The translations under genes and the position numbers were made by a program. The notes beneath the pieces were generated by a model. The model was not told the DNA's origin. It was given only the letters and a program-made list of their open reading frames with translations, and made no database searches. Positions 55,582-63,410 of a DNA stretch of 64,000 nt are shown piece by piece. The first letter of the stretch is position 1; each line of letters opens with the position of its first letter. The stretch is from Pseudogulbenkiania sp. MAI-1 (GTDB lineage: Bacteria > Pseudomonadota > Gammaproteobacteria > Burkholderiales > Chromobacteriaceae), in the NCBI RefSeq assembly GCF_000527175.1, contig NZ_AZUR01000001.1, positions 3,249,001 through 3,313,000 on the forward strand, read 5' to 3'.

Positions 55582-57495
55582 TTACCGGGCGGCCAGCGCC
55601 CGCGCGATGAAATTGCGCGGCACCCGCGGGCGCGGCACCCGGCCGTAGAACCAGCGCCGCACGTCCTCGTCCAGTGCGATACCGTGCATATAGTTGTACA
55701 GCGCCTTGTTCAGCGCCTCGCCCATGGCGTCGTGATCGACCCCGGTCGGGTCGATGAAGCCGACGTCGTTCTTGGCGAAGCTCACCTCGGGCAGCGGAAT
55801 CAGCTCGACGCCGTACTCCTCGGGATTCTGGCCAACCGGCGAGTGCACCGTGCAGGCGAAGCGGTGGAAGAAACCGGACTGGATGCAGCCGTTGTCGAAT
55901 AGCTGGCGCACGTATTCCAGCGCGTCCACCGTGTCCTGCACCGTCTGCGTCGGGAAGCCGTACATCAGGTAGGCGTGCACCAGGATGCCGGCCTCGGTGA
56001 AGCCCTGGGTGACGCGCGCCACCTGTTCCACCGATACCCCCTTCTTCATCAGCTTGAGCAGCCGGTCGGAGGCCACCTCCAGCCCGCCGGAGATGGCGAT
56101 GCAGCCGCTGTCGGCCAGCAGCTGGCACAGCTCCGGGGTGAAGGATTTCTCGAAGCGGATATTGCCCCACCACGAGATCGCCACGTTGCGGCGCAGCAGT
56201 TCCTCGGCCAGCGCGCGCAGCATCTTGGGCGGCGCGGCCTCGTCGACGAAGTGGAAGCCGGACTGGCCGGTCTCGGCGATGATGGCCTCGATGCGGTCGA
56301 CCAGCGTCTCCGCCGAGGCGGTCTCGTAGCGCGAGATGTAATCCAGCGTCACGTCGCAGAAACTGCATTTCTTCCAGTAGCAGCCGTGCGCCACCGTCAG
56401 CTTGTTCCAGCGCCCGTCCGACCACAGCCGGTGCATCGGATTGAGCATGTCGAGCAACGACAGGTAGCGCTCGATCGGCAGGCCGTCCCAGGTCGGCGTG
56501 CCGACCTCCTCGAACGGGATGTCGGCTTCCATCATATTGACGTAACGGACCTGCCCCTCCTCGCGCACGAAGGTACGCACCAGGCGCGAGGTGGAGCGCT
56601 TGCCCTGCAGGTGCTCCAGCAGCGCCAGAATCGGCTTCTCGCCGTCGTCCAGCGTGACGAAGTCGAAGTAATCGAACACGCGCGGCTCTTTCAGCTCGCG
56701 CAGTTCGGTGTTGACGAAGCCGCCGCCCAGCGCGGTCTTGATGTGCGGCCAGCGCGCCTTGATGGTCTGGGCGATGCGGAACGCGGCGTACACCGAGCCG
56801 GGAAACGGCACCGACAGCAGCACCAGCTCGGGCTGATGGCGTTCGATCGCGTCAATCGTCAGCGCCTGCAAGGTATCGTCCACCAGCGTGGGCGGGGCGG
56901 CCAGCGCCTTGGCCAGCGGCTCGAAGGTCGGCTGGCTCATCGCCAGCGACTCGGCGTAGCGCACGAACTCGAAGCGCTCGTCCACCGCCTCGCGCAGCAC
57001 GTCGGCGATATCGTTCAGGTACAGCGTGGCGAGATGGCGCGCGCGGTCCTGCTGGCCCAGCGCGCCGAAGGCCCAGGCCAGCGGGTCGCCGCCGTAGGGA
57101 TCGCCCGGGTCGACGTACACCTCCAGCGAGGCGAAGCGCGCGCCTTCCGGCAGGAAGTTGCGGCTACAGATGCGGTGGCTGACGGTGGAATCCCGCCCCT
57201 GCAGGAAGGCGATGGTCGGGGTGATGGTGGCGAGGTAGCGCTCGAACTGCTCGACGAAACCGTGCACCTGGGCGCTGCGCTTCTTCGGCGGGATGGCGTC
57301 GATGCGCTCGCGGATCGCCTTCAGCCCCGCCACGGAAAACAGCCGCAACACCAGCGCCAGCGCCAGGTCCTCCTGCACCGCAGGCACCCCGCGCGAACGC
57401 AGGAAACCGGTGATGTAGGCGGTGGACGGATAGGGAGTGTTGAGCTGCGTCATCGGGGGGATGAGCGACAGCACGCGCGGGGACGGACTGACCAC
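55582..57495 (-). CDS. B12-binding domain radical SAM protein
   Basis: A 637-residue protein with an N-terminal cobalamin-binding-like domain (LIPPMTQLNTPYPSTAYITG; VLLSVPFPGSVY-like LVLLSVPFPGSVYAAFRIAQ) and a radical SAM core whose CX3CX2C-like motif is GCYWKKCSFCDVTL (C-X5-C-X2-C, about 367-380). The C-X5-C spacing is larger than the canonical three. The reaction is unknown; B12 radical SAM enzymes often methylate or rearrange unactivated carbons. Start is GTG at 57495. It is followed upstream by a methyltransferase gene on the same strand. Confidence 0.83.
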   Translation of the reverse strand: MVSPSPRVLSLIPPMTQLNTPYPSTAYITGFLRSRGVPAVQEDLALALVLRLFSVAGLKAIRERIDAIPPKKRSAQVHGFVEQFERYLATITPTIAFLQGRDSTVSHRICSRNFLPEGARFASLEVYVDPGDPYGGDPLAWAFGALGQQDRARHLATLYLNDIADVLREAVDERFEFVRYAESLAMSQPTFEPLAKALAAPPTLVDDTLQALTIDAIERHQPELVLLSVPFPGSVYAAFRIAQTIKARWPHIKTALGGGFVNTELRELKEPRVFDYFDFVTLDDGEKPILALLEHLQGKRSTSRLVRTFVREEGQVRYVNMMEADIPFEEVGTPTWDGLPIERYLSLLDMLNPMHRLWSDGRWNKLTVAHGCYWKKCSFCDVTLDYISRYETASAETLVDRIEAIIAETGQSGFHFVDEAAPPKMLRALAEELLRRNVAISWWGNIRFEKSFTPELCQLLADSGCIAISGGLEVASDRLLKLMKKGVSVEQVARVTQGFTEAGILVHAYLMYGFPTQTVQDTVDALEYVRQLFDNGCIQSGFFHRFACTVHSPVGQNPEEYGVELIPLPEVSFAKNDVGFIDPTGVDHDAMGEALNKALYNYMHGIALDEDVRRWFYGRVPRPRVPRNFIARALAAR

Positions 57496-57581
57496 GAAGA
57501 AACCTCAGGCGGATACAACCTGCCATTTTGCCAGAATCGGCCGGCGCACAGGGCAGAACCTGCCGGCGCCCCCTGCCCCGC

Positions 57582-58178
57582 TCAGGGCGGCGGCAAGGGC
57601 CAGTGCAGATTGCCGATGACGTACACGCCGACATCCTTGTAGCAGCGATAATCCTCCAGCCGCCAGACGGCGGGGAACTCGCGTGCGAGCCAAGCCAGGA
57701 TCTTGTCGTGCGACCAGTCGTCGACCACGTGCCGCTCGTACGGGTTGCCCTCGGACTCCTCCTGCGGATAGTAGACGATGGGAATCGACAGGATGAGGCG
57801 GGCGCAGAAGCCGCCGAGCCAGTGAAACAGGCGAGTGGCGTCGGGCAGCGAGATATGCTCCAGCACGTCCCCCACCAGCACCAGGTCGTAACGCTGCGCG
57901 GTGAGCTCGGACAGGGGACCGTGCTGATCGCGGATGTCGGCAATCCACAGCGTGTCGTAGAGCTCGCGCAGCCCGAAGCGTTCGACGTAGGGCGCCCAGA
58001 CTTCCACGCCGTGCCACAGGCAACGCTGCCGGTCCAGCGCACTGTGCTGGAACAAGCGCGGATAGGTGCCGCTGCCGGCGCCAAGGTCGAGGATCTTCAG
58101 CGTCTGGCCGTTCTCGGCATACAACCGCTCCACCACCTCCCGGGTGAAGTCCTTACCGCGGTGCGAACTGTATGGCAT
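57582..58178 (-). CDS. Class I SAM-dependent methyltransferase
   Basis: A 198-residue methyltransferase. Motif I is LKILDLGAGSGTYPRLF (SAM-binding), motif II-IV region YDLVLVGDVLEHISLPDATR. Substrate not identifiable. The ATG at 58178 follows GGGGAGAACC. It is 86 bp upstream of the B12 radical SAM gene on the same strand and the two may form an operon. Confidence 0.85.
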   Translation of the reverse strand: MPYSSHRGKDFTREVVERLYAENGQTLKILDLGAGSGTYPRLFQHSALDRQRCLWHGVEVWAPYVERFGLRELYDTLWIADIRDQHGPLSELTAQRYDLVLVGDVLEHISLPDATRLFHWLGGFCARLILSIPIVYYPQEESEGNPYERHVVDDWSHDKILAWLAREFPAVWRLEDYRCYKDVGVYVIGNLHWPLPPP

Positions 58179-58414
58179 GGTTCTCCCCGTCAACAAACCG
58201 TGCAAGGCCGCGGGTGGCCGGTGCAGCCTGCGGCGCCGTCTTCATTGAAGCTTAGCAGCCATGGCTCCGACGGGGGTAGCCCGGCGTCACGCCGCAGAAG
58301 CGGCATGCTTTCCCCGGCCGCCCAAGGCCCGGCCGGGATGGCAGGCCGAGGCACGGACCGCGATGGCCGTATAGAATGACAGCATCCACCACCATGCAAG
58401 GCCGAGCCGACGTC

Positions 58415-58876
58415 ATGACCGCCGAACCGTTATTCCGTTTCCTGCACCTCGCCAGCATCACCCTGTGGGTCGGCGGCATGTTTTTCGCCTATGTCTGCCT
58501 GCGCCCGGTCGCGGCCGAGCTGCTTGACCCGCCGCACCGGCTGCGGCTGTGGCAGCGCGTGTTCGCCCGCTTCTTCGTCTGGGTGTGGGGCGCCGTGATC
58601 CTGATCCCCGTCAGCGGGCTGGTCATGCTCACCCGCGTCGGTTTCGATGCCGCCCCGCTCAACTGGCACCTGATGCTGATGATCGGGCTGGCGATGATCG
58701 CGATCTACCTCTACGTGTTCTTCGGCCCCTACGCCGCGCTGAAGCGCGCCGTGGCCGCCGACGACTGGAAGGCCGGCGGCGCGGAGCTGGGCCGCATCCG
58801 CCAGGCGGTGGGGATCAATCTCATGCTGGGCTTCCTGACCATTGCCATCGCCACGCTGGGCCGGTGGCTGGCCTGA
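58415..58876 (+). CDS. CopD-like integral membrane protein
   Basis: A 153-residue membrane protein with four predicted helices, related to the CopD/YozB-type COG5615 family. LFRFLHLASITLWVGGMFFA, with its conserved histidine, and MIGLAMIAIYLYVFFGPYAA are visible. Some relatives bind haem or copper; no direct evidence here. The ATG at 58415 is preferred to an earlier in-frame ATG because the family starts at this point. Convergent with the NnrU-like gene. Confidence 0.8.
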   Translation: MTAEPLFRFLHLASITLWVGGMFFAYVCLRPVAAELLDPPHRLRLWQRVFARFFVWVWGAVILIPVSGLVMLTRVGFDAAPLNWHLMLMIGLAMIAIYLYVFFGPYAALKRAVAADDWKAGGAELGRIRQAVGINLMLGFLTIAIATLGRWLA

Positions 58877-58881
58877 TCCGT

Positions 58882-59460
58882 TCACCCGAATGGCCGCACG
58901 CCGATTAACCAGCCATGCAGCAGGAAGGCAAACAGCGCCCATACCGCGAGCCCGGCGACGACGGTGACCGCGTCGCCCGCCAGCGCGCCGGCCGGGTAGC
59001 GCGTCCCCGCCTCCCGGTCGCGGCGTCGCGCCGAGAGGAAATCCACCACCGCCCACACTAAGAAGGCGCCGAACAGCACCACGGCCGCCAGCGTGCCCTT
59101 GGCGATCAGGTGCGCAACGGCCCAGATTTGCACCCCCAGCACCATCGGGTGGCCGACCGCCGCCTTGAAATGATTGCCCGGCACGTTCGCCGCCGCGAAC
59201 AGCACGAAGGACACCGCGGTCAGCAGCGAGGCCAGATGCCGCGTCCAGACCGGCGGCGCCCACAACACCAGCGTCTGCCCGCGCGCCAGCCCGTAGCCCC
59301 AAACGATCAACACCAGCCCGACCAGCGCCAGCAGCGTGAACGCGCCTTTCCAGGCCTGCAGCCCCCAGCGGGCAATCTGCGCCACGCGCCAGGGCTCGGC
59401 GACGATGCGCACCGAATGCCCGCCCAGAAAGATCAGCAACCCCAGCAGCAATACCGTCAT
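58882..59460 (-). CDS. NnrU family membrane protein
   Basis: A 192-residue protein with about six helices and the NnrU pattern: LLIFLGGHSVRIVAE, WGYGLARGQTLVLWAPP, VPGNHFKAAVGHPMVLGVQI and WAVAHLIAKGTLAA. NnrU was first linked to nitrite/NO reduction, and related PEMT-like proteins include isoprenylcysteine methyltransferases; no denitrification genes are nearby. Start MTVLLLGL chosen at 59460. Confidence 0.85.
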   Translation of the reverse strand: MTVLLLGLLIFLGGHSVRIVAEPWRVAQIARWGLQAWKGAFTLLALVGLVLIVWGYGLARGQTLVLWAPPVWTRHLASLLTAVSFVLFAAANVPGNHFKAAVGHPMVLGVQIWAVAHLIAKGTLAAVVLFGAFLVWAVVDFLSARRRDREAGTRYPAGALAGDAVTVVAGLAVWALFAFLLHGWLIGVRPFG

Positions 59461-59784
59461 GACGAAGCCCTCGCGATATGGAAGCACTCACCAAACCCGC
59501 CTGGCATGACCGCATAGTCTTACCGGACGGCGTGTACGGTCTGCGGCAGCCCCCCTGGCCAGGACGACGGCACCGGGTTTGGTCAGCGGCTCTCGGGCTT
59601 CTTGATTGTCGGCCACGCGCTCAACAATTCCAAGTTCATAGTTTGGGCGGAACCGGCTCGAACAGACCCGAAAAACCAGGACTATGCTGAAATTCACCGC
59701 CGCTGCGTCCCCCTGCACAGCAGAACGGAGGTGGAGCACGCAAGTCGTACCATCGATGGGAAGGATAGTCGGGAGGAGTTCACG

Positions 59785-60612
59785 ATGCAGAGACCGGCGA
59801 GCATGGCATCGACGTGGAACCTCGATCGGATTCCGCTGGAATCGATAGACCTGCAGCAAGTCCGCTGCCGGGAGGATCTGTTCTACCTGGCGACGGCGGC
59901 CTCGTTCATCGAAAGCGGCTCCGATCTCTACACCCGCAACCTGATTCGCTACTGTACCGGCGAGACGGAGCTGGTCGACTGGCTGCAAAACCGCTGGGAG
60001 CCGGAGGAAATGCGGCACGGCCGCGCCCTGAGTGCCTATGTTCGCCACGTCTGGCCGAAGTTCGACTGGGAACGCGCCTTTGCCGCCTTCTTCGAGGACT
60101 ACTCGCGCCAATGCACGCTCGACGAGTTCGAACCCACGCCGGGCCTCGAAATGGCCGCCCGCTGCGTGATCGAAACCGGCACCGCCACCTTCTACCAGGC
60201 CCTGGCCGAACACGCTGCCGAGGAACCTGTGCTGGCCGGCCTGGCATCCCGCATCCGCGCCGACGAGATCGATCACTACAAGCACTTCTACCGCTATTTC
60301 CGCCAGTACCGCGCCGGCCAGCCGCCGGGGCGCCTGCGCGTGCTTACCGCCCTCGGCCGACGCGTGCTCGAAGCCCGGCGTGGTGATGCGGAATGCGCCT
60401 TGTGGCATGCCTTCACCGTGCGTCAGCCCGAAGCCGCCTCCGACAAGGCCTCTTTCCAGGCGCTGAACGCACGGCTCGGCCAGCAACTGAAACGCCATTA
60501 CCCGGTCACGATGGCGGTCAAGATGCTGCTCAAGCCGCTCGACCTGCCCACCGCTCTCACCCGCGCCGTGCAAGGGCCCTTGATCCGAGCGGCCAGATGG
60601 GCGTTGCGGTAG
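59785..60612 (+). CDS. Ferritin-like di-iron protein of unknown function
   Basis: A 275-residue helical protein carrying a complete carboxylate di-iron ligand set: E43 (FIESGSD), E75 and H78 (EPEEMRHGR), E130 (CVIETGT), E161 and H164 (ADEIDHYKH). This is the spacing of the ferritin-like/acyl-ACP desaturase superfamily, so an oxidase, desaturase or hydroxylase activity is plausible. The ATG at 59785 follows GGGAGGAGTTCACG; upstream open frame is not used. No partner gene is adjacent. Confidence 0.75.
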   Translation: MQRPASMASTWNLDRIPLESIDLQQVRCREDLFYLATAASFIESGSDLYTRNLIRYCTGETELVDWLQNRWEPEEMRHGRALSAYVRHVWPKFDWERAFAAFFEDYSRQCTLDEFEPTPGLEMAARCVIETGTATFYQALAEHAAEEPVLAGLASRIRADEIDHYKHFYRYFRQYRAGQPPGRLRVLTALGRRVLEARRGDAECALWHAFTVRQPEAASDKASFQALNARLGQQLKRHYPVTMAVKMLLKPLDLPTALTRAVQGPLIRAARWALR

Positions 60613-60745
60613 GGCTGTTCACGATAAGAGAGGCACGACGAACCGCAGTGTGCCGATGGCCTTGGCGTTCCAGTCACTGCAACGCCAGCCTGGCAATGTT
60701 GTCCGAGCTGCCGTCCCACCCTACCCCACATTAACATCCTATAGA

Positions 60746-60835
60746 TTGTATTTTCCATTTACAACATTTAAGCTGTATTAGATCAGTACAGCCCATAAAC
60801 TGTTTTCTTCATTTACAGCTCTTAGCCTGTAGAAT
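60746..60835 (+). promoter_or_regulatory. hipB promoter with phased 19-bp operators
   Basis: Three 19-bp imperfect inverted repeats begin exactly 27 bp apart at 60746, 60773 and 60800: TTGTATTTTCCATTTACAA, CTGTATTAGATCAGTACAG and CTGTTTTCTTCATTTACAG. A fourth half-site CTGTA begins at 60827, again 27 bp on, and overlaps a -10-like TAGAAT (60830-60835). The array suggests cooperative autorepression by the HipB-like protein, as with the multiple hip operators of E. coli. Confidence 0.6.
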
Positions 60836-60861
60836 GAGCAGGGACATCAGCGGAGGTTGCC

Positions 60862-61272
60862 GTGGACTATCCCATCAAGACGCTCAGTCAGCTACGTCCC
60901 ATCCTGCAAGGATTTCGCAAGGCCAACGGCCTCACGCAGGCGGCCTTGGCCGAGAGACTGGGCATCACCCAGCAGAGTTATGCGAAGCTGGAAGCCAACC
61001 CGACATCCGCCAGCGTGGAGAGGTTGTTCACGGTCTTGAGGGCGCTTGGGGTCGAACTGGTGCTGAGTGGCGCCACTTCTACCTTCCCGACGCAGCACGA
61101 TGCCGGCGCGGCCGGGCAGGTGTCCCCTGCCGCCAACACGCCTGCTACGAGCGCCACAACACCAACAGGCAAAGAGGCCAAGCCCGCTGGGAGAGCCACA
61201 GCAACGGGGGATATGCCGACGCCGACCACCCCACAGCCGGTCGTTGCCACGAAGAAAAAAGAGAGGTGGTAG
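60862..61272 (+). CDS. hipB: HipB-like antitoxin, XRE-family DNA-binding protein
   Basis: A 136-residue protein with an N-terminal XRE helix-turn-helix (FRKANGLTQAALAERLGITQ, about 19-60) of the HipB type. A disordered Ala/Pro/Thr-rich tail (about 75-130) follows, ending KKKERW. E. coli HipB also ends in a flexible tail with terminal tryptophan. The start follows GGAGGTTGCC. The gene is normally followed by hipA; here only the first ten codons of a hipA-like frame remain. Confidence 0.8.
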   Translation: MDYPIKTLSQLRPILQGFRKANGLTQAALAERLGITQQSYAKLEANPTSASVERLFTVLRALGVELVLSGATSTFPTQHDAGAAGQVSPAANTPATSATTPTGKEAKPAGRATATGDMPTPTTPQPVVATKKKERW

Positions 61273-61274
61273 AG

Positions 61275-61307
61275 ATGGGGCGCCGCGCACTCACACAGGC
61301 AGCGTGA
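61275..61307 (+). pseudogene. Truncated hipA start
   Basis: Two bases after the hipB stop, an ATG with a GAGAGGTGGTAG ribosome binding site encodes MGRRALTQAA then TGA. Many HipA kinases start MGRR-x-T-Q/R, and the position matches hipA in hipBA operons, so this looks like the surviving 5' tip of a deleted toxin gene. The match is only about nine residues, so it is tentative. Confidence 0.45.
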
Positions 61308-61375
61308 AGAGGCAATGCGCCAAGCTCGCGGCGATGGCGCCGTTTGCGGCATCGCTTTGACACGGAGGGGCAACC

Positions 61376-62311
61376 TCAGTACAACTCCCTGGCGATATCC
61401 GGCTGATCCATATTCGTCTTGGTGACGAACACCACCCCGGTATCGACCTTGCGGTTCTCGATCGTCTGCCCCTGCGTCTTGCGATGGGCAAGATAGACGC
61501 CCTGGTACCCCATCTCGCGGGGCCGCTGCACGACGAGCCCATGGAGATCCCCCAGCCGGACGGCGGAGAGCAAGTATTGATTGGTGTCGAAGCCGATGTG
61601 CACAACCTTCCCGGCCAGCCCCATCTTCTTCAACTGGATCAGGGCGCCCAGACTGGTCGACTCGTTGGGGGTGAAGACGCCATCGAACTTGCCGCGCAAC
61701 TTCTTGAGCGCTTCCTCCGCACGGACCCGGGTGTCGCCGACCGACGTGCCGATATAGGCATCGTGCACCACCTTCAACCCCGCCTTGGTGGCCCCTTCGA
61801 TGAAGCCGCGCGCGCGGTCCTCGGTGGACACGACATCCTCTTTTTCCCGCAGCAAGACCACGCGGCCTTTCCCCGACAAGGCCTTGGCCATTTCCTTGCC
61901 GGCCAAGCGGCCTGCCTCGACGTTATTGGTCGCCACGACCGCCGCGACGTCGGCGCCCCCGGTGTCACGGTCGATGTAAACGGTCGGGATGCCTTTCGCA
62001 TTGAGCTGGCCAACCAGTTGGGCGCGCTCCGGCGCATTGGGTGCGATCACCAGGGCTTTGCAGCGCAAATCCCAGATCATATTGGCGATCACGGCTTGCG
62101 ATTGGCGATCTTCCTCACTGGGCGGCCCCCGAAAATAGATGTCGACACCCAGCTCCTTCCCCGCCTGATTCGCCCCCTCCCCCACCGCTTTCCAGAAGGC
62201 ATAACCGCCGCCGGCGGAGACCACCTCGATGCAGTCTTTGGCCAAGGCCGGCACGATCACACCCAACCCAGCCCAACCTAGCAGCACGCCCCAAACGACT
62301 CTGCTCACCAT
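61376..62311 (-). CDS. Orphan sugar-type periplasmic binding protein
   Basis: A 311-residue type I periplasmic binding protein (ribose/galactofuranose-like, Peripla_BP_4). A signal peptide ends at VIVPALA, followed by ALVIAPNAPERAQLVGQLNA, GIPTVYIDRDTGG and FTPNESTSLGALIQLKKMGL. No permease or ATPase genes are adjacent, so it may feed a distant transporter or a sensor. Start MVSRVVWG at 62311 gives a proper signal peptide; an upstream in-frame ATG adds 25 residues without one. Confidence 0.83.
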   Translation of the reverse strand: MVSRVVWGVLLGWAGLGVIVPALAKDCIEVVSAGGGYAFWKAVGEGANQAGKELGVDIYFRGPPSEEDRQSQAVIANMIWDLRCKALVIAPNAPERAQLVGQLNAKGIPTVYIDRDTGGADVAAVVATNNVEAGRLAGKEMAKALSGKGRVVLLREKEDVVSTEDRARGFIEGATKAGLKVVHDAYIGTSVGDTRVRAEEALKKLRGKFDGVFTPNESTSLGALIQLKKMGLAGKVVHIGFDTNQYLLSAVRLGDLHGLVVQRPREMGYQGVYLAHRKTQGQTIENRKVDTGVVFVTKTNMDQPDIARELY

Positions 62312-62475
62312 TTCCCGATGTCCCCTCGTTGACAGAGCATGCCCGATGACGACAGCGTCTCGTGCCGGCAGCCGGTTGGTTTGCACCAGTCGCCATGCCC
62401 GCTTTGACTGTAGTCGATCCTTGACGCTATCGATGATTCACGAGCAACCGCCTGCCGGAAACTGCCGCCGGGGAG

Positions 62476-63015
62476 TCAGGCGACAAATTCTATTTCACTG
62501 CCTGGCTTGGCCTGAATGGGCGGACCAAAGCTCACGATGTCGGGAAGCGTAGCGTTCTCGTGCTCGCGGATGGCGGCGGCCGATGCGTGCGCCTTGTCGT
62601 GGGTGGTGTGGGCGTCGGCGGCCACGGTGACGGAATAGCCCAGCGCGGCCGCCCGCCGGGTGGTGGTGTCCACGCAGAACTCGCTGGCGTAGCCGCAAAT
62701 CACGACATGGTTGATCTGGTGCTGGTCCAACAACGCTTGCAGCGGCGTGCGGAGAAACGAATCCGGCGTCGTTTTACGGACGAAGTGGTCTCCCGGCACC
62801 GTGCGAAGGTGACGTTCCAGCTGCCAGGACTCCGACCCATGAGCGAGCTTGCCCGAGGCTCGTTCGTGCTGGATGAACACGACCGGAATACCGTGCGTCC
62901 TGGCCCGGCCAGCCAAGGCGTTGATTCGTTCGACGACCGCATCGGCCTCGTACGGACGCGGTTCATCGTCGAACAGCCCGCGCTGAACGTCGATGATGAG
63001 CAGGGCAGTTTTCAT
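62476..63015 (-). CDS. Cysteine hydrolase, isochorismatase family
   Basis: A 179-residue isochorismatase-like hydrolase with the catalytic triad D9 (LLIIDVQRG), K81 (VRKTTPDSF) and C114 (GYASEFCVD), plus the usual cis-peptide region VVICGYAS. The family includes nicotinamidases and ureidoacrylate or biuret amidohydrolases; the substrate here is not evident. Stands alone between the sugar-binding protein and a decayed region. Confidence 0.9.
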   Translation of the reverse strand: MKTALLIIDVQRGLFDDEPRPYEADAVVERINALAGRARTHGIPVVFIQHERASGKLAHGSESWQLERHLRTVPGDHFVRKTTPDSFLRTPLQALLDQHQINHVVICGYASEFCVDTTTRRAAALGYSVTVAADAHTTHDKAHASAAAIREHENATLPDIVSFGPPIQAKPGSEIEFVA

Positions 63016-63132
63016 CAGAGGATCTCTTGTGAATGAATGAGCGTTGCAATCTGGCTAGAACAGGCCTCCTCTCCGACGACGTATCTGCTCGATGGAGAGC
63101 CAGGCCTCATTCCGCTGCAGAACCGCATGGAC

Positions 63133-63255
63133 TCAGCCTTGCGGGGAATGGCAGGCCACGCAGAGCTTGTTGCCGTCGGGGACCCGGAAGTACGCGCCAT
63201 AGTAGTACTCATGATACTCGGGCCTCAGGCCGGGCTGCGACTGCCAGCCTGCCCA
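63133..63255 (-). pseudogene. C-terminal fragment of a VOC (glyoxalase/bleomycin-resistance) family gene
   Basis: The minus-strand frame ends PGLRPEYHEYYYGAYFRVPDG then NKLCVACHSP-QG-stop. This matches the C-terminal beta-strands of VOC proteins (pattern PGxRPxYHxxYYGAFxxDPDGxxxExVCH). Upstream sequence shows no continuation, so only about 40 residues survive. The rest of the 395-bp gap (63016-63410) shows no other coding evidence. Confidence 0.55.
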
Positions 63256-63410
63256 CGGGCGGCTCCGTCCACAGAAACGTGCCGGGTCGAGCCAAGTCGA
63301 CTTATTCAGCCCTTCCCTGGACATTAAAGATGCATAAATTTTACTTGTTTGATGAGAAAAACTGACATCTAATTCTGTAATTTGCTACCTTTTTCGCTGG
63401 CTGGCCCACA

